Origin: Anthostomella pinea | Lineage: Eukaryota; Ascomycota; Sordariomycetes; Xylariales; Xylariaceae | Direction of reading: 5' to 3' | DNA length: 64,000 bases | NCBI GenBank assembly: GCA_963556695.1 | Contig: CAUWAG010000011.1 | Location: 124,001-188,000, forward strand | In this document: positions 23,729-35,402 of the stretch, piece after piece | Numbering within the stretch: position 1 is the first letter of the stretch | How the letters are laid out: the number at the start of each line of letters is the position of its first letter | Translations under genes and position numbers: made by a program | The notes under the pieces: generated by a model | Seen by the model: only the letters and a program-made list of their open reading frames with translations | What the model was told of the DNA's origin: nothing | Databases searched by the model: none

Positions 23729-25594
23729 CTACTTGATCAAGACTCGCGCAGCCTCCGTTTGCTCGATCTGCTCCTGAATAACGTCCCCAACTCTCCATAG
23801 CCATTGATTAGGCTCTTCTTGAGGTGCCTTATGGCGCTTTTTTGGCTGTAGACGCTCCATTTTGGCGTCTTTTGCCTCCAACAACTCCTTTACGAGGGCT
23901 AGCTCAACCACCATCTCATCGTACGACTTTGCAACCGAGCGTACTGCTGCTCGCTGCTCAGGGGTCAAAGCAACTGGTGATAGCATCAGGGCTATGTCCT
24001 GCCCTGATTTAGGGGCTTCTAGGGCCTCGTGGGTGGTCTCGGGGTCCATTATAGCAGCTGCTGCTGCTTGGATCTCCGCCGCCTTTACCACATGCTCGTT
24101 TGTCAACGTTTTTTGTCGATTTACAGGCTAAAGCCCAGCAGTACGTCACCCCGAATGCACGATAGCCGGCGTAGCTTCATCGCGAGCTGTTGGATAACAG
24201 GGGTCATGAAGATGAGCCGAGTCCGACCGGAAAAACCACGGTACGGCGGAAATGACCAACACCAAAAACTGGGAATCAATCAGGGGCACCTGAACAGACA
24301 GAACAGATACAACACACGATGCAAGACACCAATAATCACCCTCCAATCACTGAACTCGCTTGAATCTGACACGAGCTTTCGCTAGGCAACTGAGGAACTT
24401 AATCTTGCCAATAGGGGCCGAATCATTGAGCTGGCCAAGCTGATTGATCAAGCGGCGATAGGCGGCTTTAATAACAGAGAATACTGTCAAATCCAGCGGC
24501 TGGAAGATATGAGATTATCCCTATTAGCAAAATAACTACTAACTGATCATCTAACTTAACATGTGAGCTGGAAAAAAGCACATATATACGTTGTTAATGT
24601 AGCAAAGATATATAAACTCATCCGAGCAGTGGCTGCCATGGCCATCTAATATTAAGAGGCGAGAATCATCGGGATCTTCAGGAGCTGTATCAGGGAGATA
24701 CATCTGAGGCTTATTAGCACGTAGTTAACGAGTAATACTCATTATTTACTCGCCTTTTTAAGCCACTCCAACGCGATCTCGTTCGAGGACCAGCCGTTAA
24801 TGGAGTACGTCACTATCCACTCTGCCATCGCGGGATGCTCAATAATGAACTGCTCTTTAAACCACTAAGTCTGTATCGACTTTGCCTTAAAAATAACGAG
24901 TGGCTGGAGCTTTTTCCCAGTAGCGGTGATCAATTCCACCACTGTAGTCCACGTGCGGTCATCGTTAGACTTGACGTTGGCCCCTTTTGAGCCAGAACTA
25001 TCTATTACAAGGCCATCAGACCTATTATCGGCCCGGTCAGCCGTCCGAAAAGCACTTGAATTAGGCACTTACGTACTGCTAGCCCTGCATAATGCCGTAC
25101 TTATCGACATTTGCCTGGTTCACTGATTTGATAAAGGCGAACTCCTTATAGAGATCATGGAAGCCATTGATGTTCTCGGGCATGGCGGCGTTGATACGCT
25201 TGTAGTCCAGCTTTCTGCCCATCTTGGTCTTTATCTCTGGGTGCCTGTGGATGAAATTTCGCATGTATTTGCCCCCTAAATGATCTGCCCTGCCCTCAGA
25301 CTATAGGATCTTCTGGATGATGTACCTCACATTGCCGTGAGTTGGCGCGTGGCCAGCCTTCTCTTGATAGAGGATCCATGATACAACCCGAGTTTCTTGT
25401 GCAGGGCTTAAATTTTGGCTCCTAAGAGCCCCATCACGGCTAGTCAGCGTTGGGCGCATCGTGGTGCCGTCTACCTTCAGCACGAGAGTTGATTTCGGTA
25501 CTCCCCAGTGCTGATGCGCCTTGCGGAGGGATATGCCATCATTCACAGCGGCAATTGCCTCTGTGAGGTCTTCTGGAGTGTACGAAGGAGGCAT
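23729..25594 (-). pseudogene. pogo/Fot1-type transposase, degenerate
   Basis: The ATG at 25594 opens MPPSYTPEDLTEAIAAVNDG and SLRKAHQHWGVPKSTL, the N-terminal psq-type helix-turn-helix. The second CENP-B-like DNA-binding domain follows (FIHRHPEIKTKMGRKLDY). The DDE catalytic core is visible: first Asp in NVDKYG near 25104, second in LDGHGSH near 24645, third in QPLDLTVFS near 24492. The C-terminus (24106-23729) is a Gln/Glu/Lys-rich coiled tail. The three clearest in-frame stops in the aligned part are all TAG: after QKIL, after GIMQG, and in IQT-stop-WF. A further break between the GW region and the second Asp may be an unspliced small intron or a frame loss. The usual Glu after the first Asp is Lys here. 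Confidence 0.85.
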
Positions 25595-25881
25595 TTTAAC
25601 GTACTGAAGCCTATGATACTGACAGAAAAAAAAGAAAAAAAAGAACAGCAGAACTTCTGCTACAGTGAAGGGGATAGGGGGCACAGGTCCCATTACCCCT
25701 CAGATTAGGGCCGGGAGTGCTAACTTCCGACCCCCACAGCGGCCCATCCCGCAGTGGTAAACCTGATGAAACCAGCACTGCTGAAAACAACAAGAAAAGA
25801 CGATTTCAATGCAGTATTTACGATATCTAGGGCTTCATTGCCGGTAGAGATATGTGTAAGTGAACATTGTGATGTTGGGTA

Positions 25882-25930
25882 TGAAAACTGTCCCACATCT
25901 AGGGCTGTCCCACATCTATGCCCCCGCCGT
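25882..25930 (-). repeat. Right terminal inverted repeat of pogo element
   Basis: It is the mirror of the left end, finishing CCCCCGCCGT before TA. It carries the same doubled 13-mer. Similarity fades just inside the element, where the left end reads TTCACAC and the right end TTCATAC. Confidence 0.9.
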
Positions 25931-25932
25931 TA

Positions 25933-28169
25933 GTCTGTGTCTCAAGCGTCGGAGGTTGATGCACCGGGGCCGGCCGGGGGACATGACACCGACTCGGGAA
26001 ACCTCGAGGCAAGACTACTCCGGGAACAGTGCCGCCGCTGGATCTACCGGTAGCCAGCGTTCACTGCTAGCAGTACTACGTAGTACATGAGTCTCAATGC
26101 ATGCCCATAGTAGCCTCTGTGTACCGACGGCTCCTTTGCCCTCGCGGACTATTATGTTCCGACTCCCATCTCCCATCTTCCATCTCATCTCGTTTCATTA
26201 CCTCGACGCTGTCCTAGTCGTCATGTCCCTGAACCCTTTCATGCCGAGGTCACCGATGGCGGTCTCTAACCCCTCCCCTCGTCTATGCCGCACCAAGTAG
26301 CTGATGGCTCCCAGCCGTAAGACTGAATGCTTCATGGTCTACGCCCGTCTCCATGTCCATAACCGTATGCATGCCAAGGAATGGACCCGTACTGACCTTG
26401 GCTGCTCACAAGCCGGAACCGGATCCAAGACTAGCACAGGAACCCGGCACAGGAAGACCAGTCGACGGGATTGCGTACGAGTCTAAGATCTGGGCTCCAG
26501 TGCGTTATGTCTACATGCTGGTGAGTTGGCCTGTTCCATCTCCTCTCTCATCTCGTCTCATATCCCATCCCATATCCCATCTTCCACCTCGGCTCCAGCC
26601 TTCCGCCTCCCCTCTATAATGTTACTCTCGCCGCGATGGATCCGAGTGAACCTCCTAACACGCCATCAAAACATACAAAACTTGCACTAATGGCCACGAT
26701 TGCCGCAACATAAAGCTAGTGCCGTATGAAAGGTAACAGAAGCCCCCGTCTCAAGAACCAAGTAAGCAAGGAGGAAGCAGAACTTGGCGGTGTTGGCGAG
26801 AACTCGTCCTCCCATGCCATCATAAATCGCACGCTGCGCATCACATCATACTAGTCAGCCTTTCAGCTTAGCAGCGGAGAATTCGGTGCTGATACCGAAG
26901 ACTCTAAGGTAAGTAGCTCTCACTACGGAGCAGCTTAGCCCAGCAGAGTTTGCTTATTTAGTAACTACAGCTCGCGTAAGTTTCCCGTAGCTCACCCCCA
27001 TCAGTTCATTCTGCCTGTCCTCGTTGAAAGAAAAAAACTAGGTAGTGCGTGCCCATACTCAACATACAGCACTACACGCCCGCCGTCTTCATGGCATCAA
27101 ATAGACACAATAATCAGTCGCCCAAGGTCGCCCGGCCACGACTAGGCCAGCGGATTCGCGCCCGGCGGAGACTCACTCACTTGCTCACTCATCAACTATT
27201 TCTTACACTCTCTTTTTTTCTTGCTCCCTCTTCCTCTCTCGCCCGGCGACAAGCTACTGTACCAGAACCTGAGCCCCCGTGGGCGACATCGCGAGTCGCG
27301 ATGGTTGGACAACCCGTATCCTCCCCGATCTAGCTGAACTAACCTAGAGCCCTCCCCGCGGGCACCCTCACTTACAACCCGTCCGTGGCCTTCGCGCGTT
27401 GGCAGCGCGTCACGGTTTCGACTTATACTCAGCCTACACCTATCTGCCTGTCCGCGGGGTTAAGAACGCGCGAGCGAATGTAGGAGAATGGGATGGAAGG
27501 GGAAGGGGGAGGATGGGGCAACTAACGTTATGGGTTGCCAGCCGAGATTTCGCAGTATAGTATCGAACTGCAGCGTCGTGCGAGGGGCAACCATCGTGGG
27601 ACTACGCGGGCGGAGTAGAGAGTAACTTATATATATAGAAAATGCGTTCTGGCTATTCTGGACTAGAAGACTTGCGTGACGACTTCGTCTAGGCGAGCTT
27701 GTTACGGAGTGGTGTTGCGGTCAGGCCATTGCTTTCTCAGATCAGATTACCTTGACAGCGAAAACACGAAAACGCCATTTCGAAACGGAGCAAATGTGTC
27801 TATAGAATCCTTGTGAATGTGCCTTCATATGGATCGGCATCCGAATAAGGGCGGCGAGGAGGAGGGGGCTGCAGGTCTTTGAAAAAGGGGCATACAGGTG
27901 ACGGCGTGCTCGACTTGAAAGGGGGAAGAGATTCCAGACGGAACGGGATATCAACTCAGGCACTCCTACATCTTTTCAATTTATTAATTAAATAACTATC
28001 CGGGTCCAGACTCCCGCCTTTCGATACTCGACCATCTGACCGACAATTTGACCAACCGAACTCATCCCCCGGTCCCCTCCCAATCTCATATCCGAACCGA
28101 TTGACACGAAAGAGAGAAAGAGAGAAATAGAGAGAGAAGGGGGGGTGTGGGATACAAAGACAGCGTGGG
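25933..28169. other. Intergenic, no supported gene
   Basis: Frames are short. One ATG at 27091 opens about 80 codons with a Leu-rich hydrophobic stretch, but it lacks any other sign of being a gene. A purine-rich GAGA run sits near 28108-28140, just before the frame at 28170. Confidence 0.4.
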
Positions 28170-28667
28170 ATGGTTCGTCCCAAGCCCCCTAACATCAATC
28201 TGCCAAAAGGCCACCCTCTCGAGGGCACCCTGGACAGCCGCATGAGACATTCGGTGCGGAGGATCAAGAGCCTATGGGAGGGAGTCTGGCTGGCCGTGGG
28301 ACGTGTACGAGGAACGCTCGCAGCACCAGCCGTCGGACACTAGTTGTTCGACGGCGTGCTCGAGAAGCTCCGGACGTTGGCCAGCAAGGCGATAGGTAAG
28401 GCCATCCTCGTGGACGCGCGCAAAGATTCAACCTTCGTGAAGCATATCGCCGAGGGCGCCAAGCTTTCTGTCGTCCCCATCAGTGCTGCGTTTCCGCCCG
28501 GCGCAAGGAGTCCTGAGGCGACGCTATAGAAGGAGGAGGAGGAGGAGAAGAATAGAATGCCAACAACCCACAAGAGCGGAAGTTTCTTAGTCGCGACGGT
28601 GAGGGAGTCTACTGCTGCAGCGGAAGACATTTTCCCGTGCCAAGCAAGGTGCGCCGTGATCGGCTGA
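28170..28667 (+). pseudogene. Open frame interrupted by two TAG codons
   Basis: From the ATG at 28170 to the TGA at 28665 one frame of 166 codons is open except for TAG at 28341 and 28527. The first segment starts MVRPKPPNINLPKGHPLEG and has the basic stretch MRHSVRRIKSLWEG. The second reads LFDGVLEKLRTLASKAIGK and HIAEGAKLSVVPISAAF. The third begins with a poly-Glu run and ends with CQARCAVIG. Roughly eight stops would be expected by chance in 166 codons, so the openness suggests real coding origin. I do not recognise the family. It may be a pseudogene with C-to-T changes at glutamine codons, or three unrelated pieces. A GGTAAG at 28394-28399 could also be a splice donor. Confidence 0.4.
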
Positions 28668-30551
28668 CTGTATGTACTTTACTCCTATTTTCACGTGTCT
28701 TTGGTGGTTGGCATCGTGGATGGCGCGGAATAATTTGACGAGGAGGTGGGATCTATCGCTGCCTGTCTGTTGGTACGTCCACCTGTCCGTTTGTCTGGGC
28801 AGGTGGTAGATGGTTTGGCTGGGTAGGTAGCGAGCGGTAACGAGTCTTGGTGTTTGGCTTGGTGATCCATATAGCAAGCAACGTCGTGGTCATGAGGAGG
28901 TGATATGATGGGATGGGACATGGTGCATCATGTTTAAAGAGGGTGGCAAGGCAAAAAGGAAAAGGGGGCCGGCTGACCTTCACACCAACAACGGAACTCG
29001 AACGGTGCGCCTGCGACGAGGGAGAGAAAGACAAAAAGTTACAAAAGCAAACCTGGCACATTTGAGCCAGGAGTAGAATCCATAATCTTTTGAATTATTC
29101 TAGTTTGCTGACAAAATTTGCTCTCAAAGTTATAAAAGATTCTTGCTCCAGGCTACACTTCGGGATGCCGCGGTGTGAGTCATTGGGCGGCATTCTTCCC
29201 CGGCCGCTAGAGAGCCGGTGGGCCAGAAGACCCAAGGCCCTGTATCCCCTGTAGCCCCCCGGATTGCGACTCGTCGGCCACTGGATTACAGCGCATGACA
29301 CCCGCTAGACTGGCACTGCCGTACTGCCTGTCCACTGTCGCGGACGGTTGTCGATGAAGTCCAGATGTCATGATCAGTCCCATCACTACAGGGAAACGGT
29401 GATAATAGATTATGAGACTAAGCATAATACTTTCCAACTTGGCTGTGATGAAGAAATTTGCTGTATGATGATGTAGTGTTTAGGTATACAATAAACGCAT
29501 GGTGTTGCTGTGATTCTTGCTGGCATTTCAGATCTAGTCACAAGTCACGGTGAACGGACTGAACAAGACCTAGGTAGTTTGAAGGACAGTTTAAAGCTAC
29601 GAGGCTATAAAGCTCTGCCTTGGGCTTTATAAGATGAAGAAGGGTGTTCATACCAGGGAATATCGAAAATGAGCGGGTATTACATTGTGTGTTTTGAACG
29701 GCTGCGATGAGGCTTCTGATGAGGCCTATGAGAATGGCTCTATAGCACAAGGCATAGACATAGAGATGAGAATAGTGATAAAATTTCGTCAGATCAATTT
29801 GGATAGGTAGCCACTCCTGCTCTGACAGCTTCCAGTGTTTGCTCTTTACTTATTAGTTGTTAAGTTGCCTAACCGTGGGCCTTACTTTCCCCCATCCATG
29901 TCCTTCTTTCCTCCCCTCTCGTTCCCTCTTCTTCCAGTCCTTACTGTTTTCTTTCCCCCCCTCCCCTTCCTTCCTCCTCTCAAGGTCCGTCCCCAGCCAG
30001 TGTCTCTCCAGTCCCCCACTTCAGTTCTCTCCCAACCTACCCACGTCCGTATTCACACTTCACCTATATACGTACATCTACGTCTCGACGATCCATTCAC
30101 CTCGCCCTTCAATTTCATTCAGTCCTTTGCCCCAGTCAGCAATACTGAAATACTGCAACCGCTCACCGAGTCATTCTTTCCAAGGTCTCCCTGGTAGGCG
30201 ATGAACTCACCTCGGCCAGCATTGTGACTGGTTTGAGCTTGCTGCGTCGCAACCTACGCAGATTTCGCCACACGACAATCGCCGACTTGGTTGCCTGTAA
30301 ACTTCTTCGACTTGATGATATCCATCTTGAGCTCTGGCACCCCGGCACTGTCTCTTGCAAACGAGGAGCCCCTTCAGCCTTGGTCGAAACCGAGAGCATG
30401 GCCCGACCCAAATTCGTCCCTGTCCCAGTTGCTCCGCCGGTCTTGCTGCCTTGGGCAGAGGTAGTACCCCAATCATCAACTCAGCTGACACCCCTCAACT
30501 TGTTCGGCTTCCCCAGCCGTGGCAATCCCCATTCATCTCCAGCCACCAGTC
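28668..30551. other. AT-richer intergenic stretch with pyrimidine tract
   Basis: The part 29030-29830 is AT-richer than average and holds no gene. A short perfect hairpin (arms CCTGGC and GCCAGG, 8-nt loop) is at 29052-29071. From 29880 to 30030 the plus strand is strongly C+T-rich, like a promoter/leader for the frame that follows. A plus-strand frame over 30224-30589 looks partly coding but has no ATG. Confidence 0.4.
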
Positions 30552-31208
30552 ATGCCTCAGGCACCCCATACAGACCTGACATGGGTTGATGGCCCAGCGG
30601 GCATCAAGAGACACCGCAAGGACGCTGCCGCTGCCGCTGCCGCTGCCCTTATTTCCCATCTCGTCCGGGTCTAGAACGAAAGAGCCGACTATATCACATG
30701 TGGTAATCCCACAATAAAACCCCCTGGGGACTCGCTGTACACGTCACGAGTCTCGGACGCAAACACCGACGCAAGATACGTACCCCGTACTAGCGCCGAA
30801 TTGGAGACGAAGGAAGAGAAGCGTCGAGCATCTCACTTCAGACGGTCACCTCGTGTCGTCTAGACACGGCGAACAAAGCGCACGAAAGAAAAGACGCACT
30901 ATCGACGATTTAGGTCTTCATCCGGTCATCGAAACGACAGCCTCCCCGTATGTCCAATATGCCAGGCAGCTGGACCTTTTGAGATGAATACAGCTGATTG
31001 TAGTTCTAGATACCGATCTGATCTGGTGCTGGCGGCGTCTGGGGTCAGACTTGAGTCCGTCGACTGTGGCGAAGATGAAGATCTCCCCGTTTCACCTTCA
31101 ACAACCAACAACAACCACACACACGACCAATCACTTCATCCACCAGCAATCATCGCGCCCAGCACTCCCTGCAGGGGGATGTTGACCCATCATGTCCAGG
31201 CGGCTTGA
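30552..31208 (+). pseudogene. Open frame interrupted by two TAG codons, poly-Ala
   Basis: One frame runs 219 codons from the ATG at 30552 to the TGA at 31206, broken only by TAG at 30672 and 30861. It begins MPQAPHTDLTWVDGPAG, then a poly-Ala run made by GCTGCC repeats, then LISHLVRV before the first TAG. The middle is rich in Lys/Arg (ELETKEEKRRASHF). The third part contains a CPIC pair, an acidic ESVDCGEDEDLPVSP segment and an Asn/His run. Upstream the same frame is open back to a TGA near 30486. No known domain is evident. It overlaps the start of the RING-finger frame by a few codons. Both TAGs lie within the hexamer TCTAGA. Confidence 0.4.
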
Positions 31209-31699
31209 CTACGCGCATCTCCGAGCTCATCTCCCAACGGCGTTGACGTCTCACCATTATCTACGTGGTTAAGAAACACGCGCCGCAGCCATCAAAGGAG
31301 ACAATCGCGAAACGGACCGTCCTCTGCGCCATTTGCCATACCGACATGGAGCGCAGATCGGCCACCACCCTTAGCTGCAAGCACCGCTTCTGCGCCGACT
31401 GCCTGCGCGAATGGCTCCCTCGTTCTAGCCACGGTAACTGTCCGATATGCAAACGCCCGCAAACGTACGTCTGCGGCCATCGGATCCCTGACAAGCAGAT
31501 AAAGGATGGAAGCGAGTTCACACAAGCACAGATTGATATCAACATTGATATTAACATCGATACCAATATCGATATCAGCATCGATACCAGCATTGATATC
31601 AACATCGATATCAGCATCGATATTACCATCCATATCAACATCGATATCATGGTTATCCCCGACGTTCGCGTCAGGATCGCTGCCGACGTCGGCAGTTAG
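31192..31699 (+). pseudogene. RING-finger protein with Ile-Asp repeat tail, possible frameshift
   Basis: Counting from 31265, Cys21, Cys24, Cys38, His40, Cys43, Cys46, Cys59 and Cys62 form a complete C3HC4 RING (CAIC, CKHRFCADC, CPIC). RING domains bind two zinc ions and usually recruit a ubiquitin-conjugating enzyme. The frame at 31265 has no ATG. An ATG at 31192 (MSRRLDYAHLRAHLPTAL) joins it if one indel near 31262 is allowed. After the RING, residues 85-130 are an Ile-Asp-rich repeat encoded by a GATATC-rich minisatellite; the frame ends at 31699. The RING itself is intact, so the gene may have been functional recently. Confidence 0.55.
31532..31650 (+). repeat. GATATCAACATC-type minisatellite
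   Basis: This is a degenerate array of 6- and 12-bp units built from GATATC, AACATC, ACCATC and AGCATC, read in frame as Ile-Asp-Ile-Asn-like peptide. A second, short patch of the same units lies downstream at about 32246-32280. Confidence 0.85.
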
Positions 31700-32239
31700 G
31701 CGTTGCAGTGCAAGCACGTGGGAGAATCCTGGCGCGGGATCCTGAGGATGTTGACGGTCTTCCGGTACCACTGACAGCGGCGTCTCAAGTCATCTCTGCC
31801 TCGGGAGCCGAAACGAAGTGGTCGCCCTCGCAAGTCGGAGCCACATGACCCTGCTATCTGCCAGCCTCATGATTCATCGTGAGACACTCGAGGCTGGCCT
31901 CCCCGTACATCGTCAGGCTATTGCGGTCAAGCAATGTCGACTCGTTAAGTCTGTGCATGTTCGACTACTCGCATCTTCGAGCTCCTCCTCTGCGCTTCTG
32001 CCCAACGAGCAAGAACATGCATACCGACGCTGTCAACGGAAGTCCTATATCGCCCTTTTTCGTTGCCTTCGACGGGACAGTGTCCCCTGCCACAGCAGCC
32101 GACAGCCCCTTGGTCCCTTTCAACCCAAGAGCTAACCATTGCGTTCCAGTTTGCCGACAACATGCATATGTATTCCAACCCGAGCCAGCATGACTGGTTA
32201 GCACACTTGTTATCTGCCAAGTCTACCGAGACAGCCGAC

Positions 32240-34611
32240 ACATCATTGCCGATATCATAGATATCAATATCGATATCCATCCTTACGCCTTTTTCGTCAA
32301 ATATCGAATGGCTGCTGAGGGGAGCGGTACCGTGGACATATTAGTCCACTGGGCCGGCGAGAAGGCCAACTGAGGCCAACATCAAGCACATGCAACCAGA
32401 ACACGGCATTGTCGAGACAGTATGGGCCACCGTAAACGGCACATTGAACGGCACCGTCAGTCCAAAATAAGCAGGTTGACACACCCGCACCAAGCGCCGC
32501 AAGATAGAGCATGCTGACGCCAACACCAACGTCGATGACTTGGGCCTCCCCATCGGCTTCGGCCAGGGGCACTACCAAAACCTGGGTATACGGTTCATAC
32601 ATGCCAATACAATGCGAGACTCGGTGAAATTGAGGTGCGCGAACTGTGGGCAGGTCGATTACTGCCCGCCATTCGATATAAGAAGAAACCCAAGGGTCAA
32701 TGACTTGAAGGACCCCCACGAATCTCCTGTCCAAAATCTTAACGACGATTAGGGTGGTCCAATGGACATCGCACGGAGTCTGAAACAGATCAACCTCGTG
32801 GGAATCGGAGGAGGAGATCCCGAAAGGTGCAGAAGAGGCCCTATACACTTACTAGGGAGCATAGGCCCGTGGACACAACGATGGCCCTTCCATCGGACGA
32901 CTTCGTATCAACATTATAATTCCTGTCACAGGTGATGCCCACGCGGGTCATCTTCATTCGGTTCGCACAGAGTCAGTACCCACTCGGGTTATCCTCATTG
33001 GACTCATCCCGGAGTCGACACTCACTCGTCAGCCCACAGCTCAGACATGACTTCGATCTTTTTCAAGGAAGACCGTCGTGGACAAGATAAGTGTGTCTGG
33101 CTACATCTTCCACAAGTTGCTTGGCCACGAAGATGAGCCTGCCTAAGAGGTTCATTGTGCCTGGTCTTCCAGAGTTGAGCAGCAGCCAAATAATCGCCAC
33201 CAAGGATGTCTTGTGACCCCTCTGAGTCTTACTCAGGGCATCAAGACGTCGCCGTTCGCACCGACGCAGATTTCCCGCCTCGGTGTTGTGAGCATTCAAA
33301 TTGACCCCAAAGCTAGCAGCCATATTGGAGAAAGACCTCATCGCCATATACTGCAAGAGGCATCTCGAGTACGAATGCCAGAAACGACTCTACTGTCCGC
33401 GCAAAAGGTGCTCGACATAACGCGGACCAAGACGTCGACTACATCGAAAACATCGAACACGCCAACGCATACCTCGATCCGTATTGTCTCGGTCGACTCG
33501 CCATATTCACCATGCAGCCCACTATGACCCAAGTCTTGCTAGGCACCAGGTACACCAACCCAAATAGGAAGAGGACTCTGGAATACCAAGACAAGCCTAC
33601 AAACGGTCGACTCGCCACAAGATCGACTGCACCAAATGCAAAATCGTTCCGGTCTGAGTACGACCAGCGCGATGTCCACCTGTATCCGCAACACCCGCAG
33701 TACGCATCAAACAGGACATCGAAGAACGGGCGAGATGAACGAGAGAGCATCATCGAAAAGATCGAATCGGAACACGCCAACGCGCCATTCGGCAGCCCCT
33801 TGGGACTTCCACCGATGCGATGGCGGAGGCCTTCCGAAGACCCGAAGCATGGCAGATGGGAAATCAGGATTTGACCCTGGATGGCATCCTGGCAACCGCA
33901 ATGATCACCGCCGAGGTGGCTGGTAAAGCTTGGTCTGGACTTCTTGATCCTTGGTTTCCCAGTTTGCACTCCACCCTAATCTTCAGGATGGCAGTTCGAT
34001 TCAAGGCCTTGGCACCATTGGCATTGGAATGGATGCATTTCTGGATGTATGGGATGATGTCGATGTCGATGTCGACGTCGAGAGGAACAGAGCAAGCCCA
34101 AGTTGCGGTCGCCTCGAACGGCCTGTTCATTGACTTCATGTTCCCAAATCCGCAGGTTGACAGATGGTATCGATCTTGGAATGAATTCAGGCACAGCCGC
34201 CTGTTCACTGAGATAGCAATCTCATGCCAGACGCCAACGAGGCTCATTCCATGGGATGATTACGGTGATCCAATGGACATCGACACGGAGCCTGAAACAG
34301 ATCAGCCTTTGACCAGAAACAATGACACTGGCTCAGGTCGGCAGATGGATGTCGACGACACCACTCATCCTGAGGAGGAGATGACCTACACCAATAGAGT
34401 ACCCATCCCGGGATCTCATCCAGAGCTGTACAAAGAGCTTTTAAGCACTACCCTCCCCGTCTCCGACCTAGATTTACTCCCCTACCGCCTGCTCACTTGC
34501 ACGCATGTCTATAAGCCATGGTTGCTGACTAATGTCCGATGGCAAATGGACCTTGCCAAATGGCAAGAGACGGAGGGACAGCGTCGATCGGAGGCCGATA
34601 TGGAGCAGTAA
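32240..34611 (+). pseudogene. Broken coding segments, family unknown
   Basis: Several plus-strand pieces read as protein but change frame repeatedly. They include IDINIDIHPYAFFVKYRMAA (32255-32314), GFGQGHYQNLGIRFIHANTM (near 32556), a frame over 33512-33874 with an acidic, Asn-rich sequence, and SGFDPGWHPGNRNDHRRGGW (33867-33926). The last stretch, 34096-34611, contains NGLFIDFMFPNPQVDRWYRS and ends in a Met/Trp/Gln-rich segment. Near 33330-33420 the segment EYECQKRLYCPRKRCS is weakly like the in-between-RING zinc region of RBR ubiquitin ligases. Together these look like one or more genes reduced by indels. Confidence 0.35.
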
Positions 34612-34693
34612 GTGTGAAGGCCTCACTATAGCACTTGGTGTATTTGATGCCTTCCGAAGGGGCATCTCTGACCCGGTTATTACCGGACAAGGA

Positions 34694-34870
34694 GCCCTTT
34701 GAAAAGTCATGGTTCCATGGATAGACCAGGACCTCGACACCCCTGTTCAGGAAACGTCGGAGCTGGCTGTTCTTCATTCCCACATCAAGGCACAGGACAC
34801 GAAGTGTTCTCCCAGAAGGGTGTTTCAGTGCTTTTTCAGGGTTCGGTTTGTAGAGCTGGGGCTCTTTCAT
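34694..34870 (-). pseudogene. Carbamoyl-phosphate synthase glutaminase-domain fragment
   Basis: About 59 codons in one minus-strand frame read EPQLYKPNPEKALKHPSGRT, then LRVLCLDVGMKNSQLRRF and NRGVEVLVYPWNHDF. This matches the start of the class I glutamine amidotransferase part of the fungal pyrimidine CPSase-ATCase protein (Ura2/pyrABCN type), where a DVGMK-N-Q-x-R motif and a VxPW segment are conserved. The full-length protein exceeds 2000 residues, so only a small internal piece is present. The catalytic Cys and His lie beyond the break. The Met at 34870 is internal to the family, not a start. The fragment ends where unrelated sequence (and a repeat shared with 39.7 kb) begins. Confidence 0.6.
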
Positions 34871-35016
34871 CTACGTATTGTAGTTTGACACATTCACAGG
34901 CTATTCACCAACAAAATTTTCACCTTAGTGGTCGGCGCCAGTGGGACTGCTACATGAAGAACATGGATATTTTCAGCTATATACGTACACTGCAACCCAT
35001 GACTACATGACCACAA

Positions 35017-35208
35017 GAGTTTGTGGTCCACGCCGACATATTCGCCAACCTGTCCCGACTTTTGGACGGCCTGGTCAATGGCGACTTCTCCGAGGCGAGA
35101 GACAAACGAGTCGTCTGCGACATCCCCGATACCAAGACAAGCAGACTTCTCTCCTCTGGATCCAGGTTTCTGTTTCTCAACAAATTCAAAAAACGAGAGC
35201 ATATGTAG
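35017..35208 (+). pseudogene. BTB/POZ domain fragment
   Basis: The plus-strand frame EFVVHADIFANLSRLLDGLV, NGDFSEARDKRVV, CDIPDT matches the core of fungal BTB/POZ domains: a Val-His pair, then a Ser..Leu-Asp-x-Leu helix, an Asn-Gly-x-Phe-x-Glu loop, then a Val-x-x-Asp-x-x-Asp strand. BTB domains mediate dimerisation and bind cullin-3 ligases. Only about 40 residues are recognisable, and the frame ends at a TAG soon after. Upstream the same frame has a TGA after LQPMTT. It lies head to head with the CPSase fragment, 146 bp away. Confidence 0.55.
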
Positions 35209-35402
35209 TAGAAACCACGGGACTCGTGGGGTTTCACTACGATTCCGTGCCCTTCTTGTGTTTGTCCCAGCTATCCTTGTCATACGACCGTCCCGCAAGA
35301 CAGTCGCTTACGTCGACTCTTTCCACTCAGCAGGCCGTCAACAGTAAATATTTCCTACAAGTGGCTGGAGCTATACCTGGGTGACCAATACGTTGCAAAG
35401 GA

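Larger units (their letters stand above)
23316..25930 (-). mobile_element. pogo/Fot1-type DNA transposon, complete ends, degenerate
   Basis: The element is 2615 bp, bounded by inverted repeats of about 49 bp and flanked by TA dinucleotides at 23314-23315 and 25931-25932. TA is the expected target-site duplication of Tc1/mariner-pogo transposons. The internal sequence is clearly richer in A+T than its surroundings. It carries one minus-strand transposase gene with in-frame stops and frame breaks, so this copy cannot transpose on its own. The ends remain nearly identical (one mismatch in 49), so a transposase supplied in trans could perhaps still mobilise it. Confidence 0.92.

Noticed and set aside
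29050..29090. Possible reversed tRNA 3' end
   Set aside because: The conserved-looking piece is explained by a simple 6-bp hairpin with an 8-nt loop; no cloverleaf forms.
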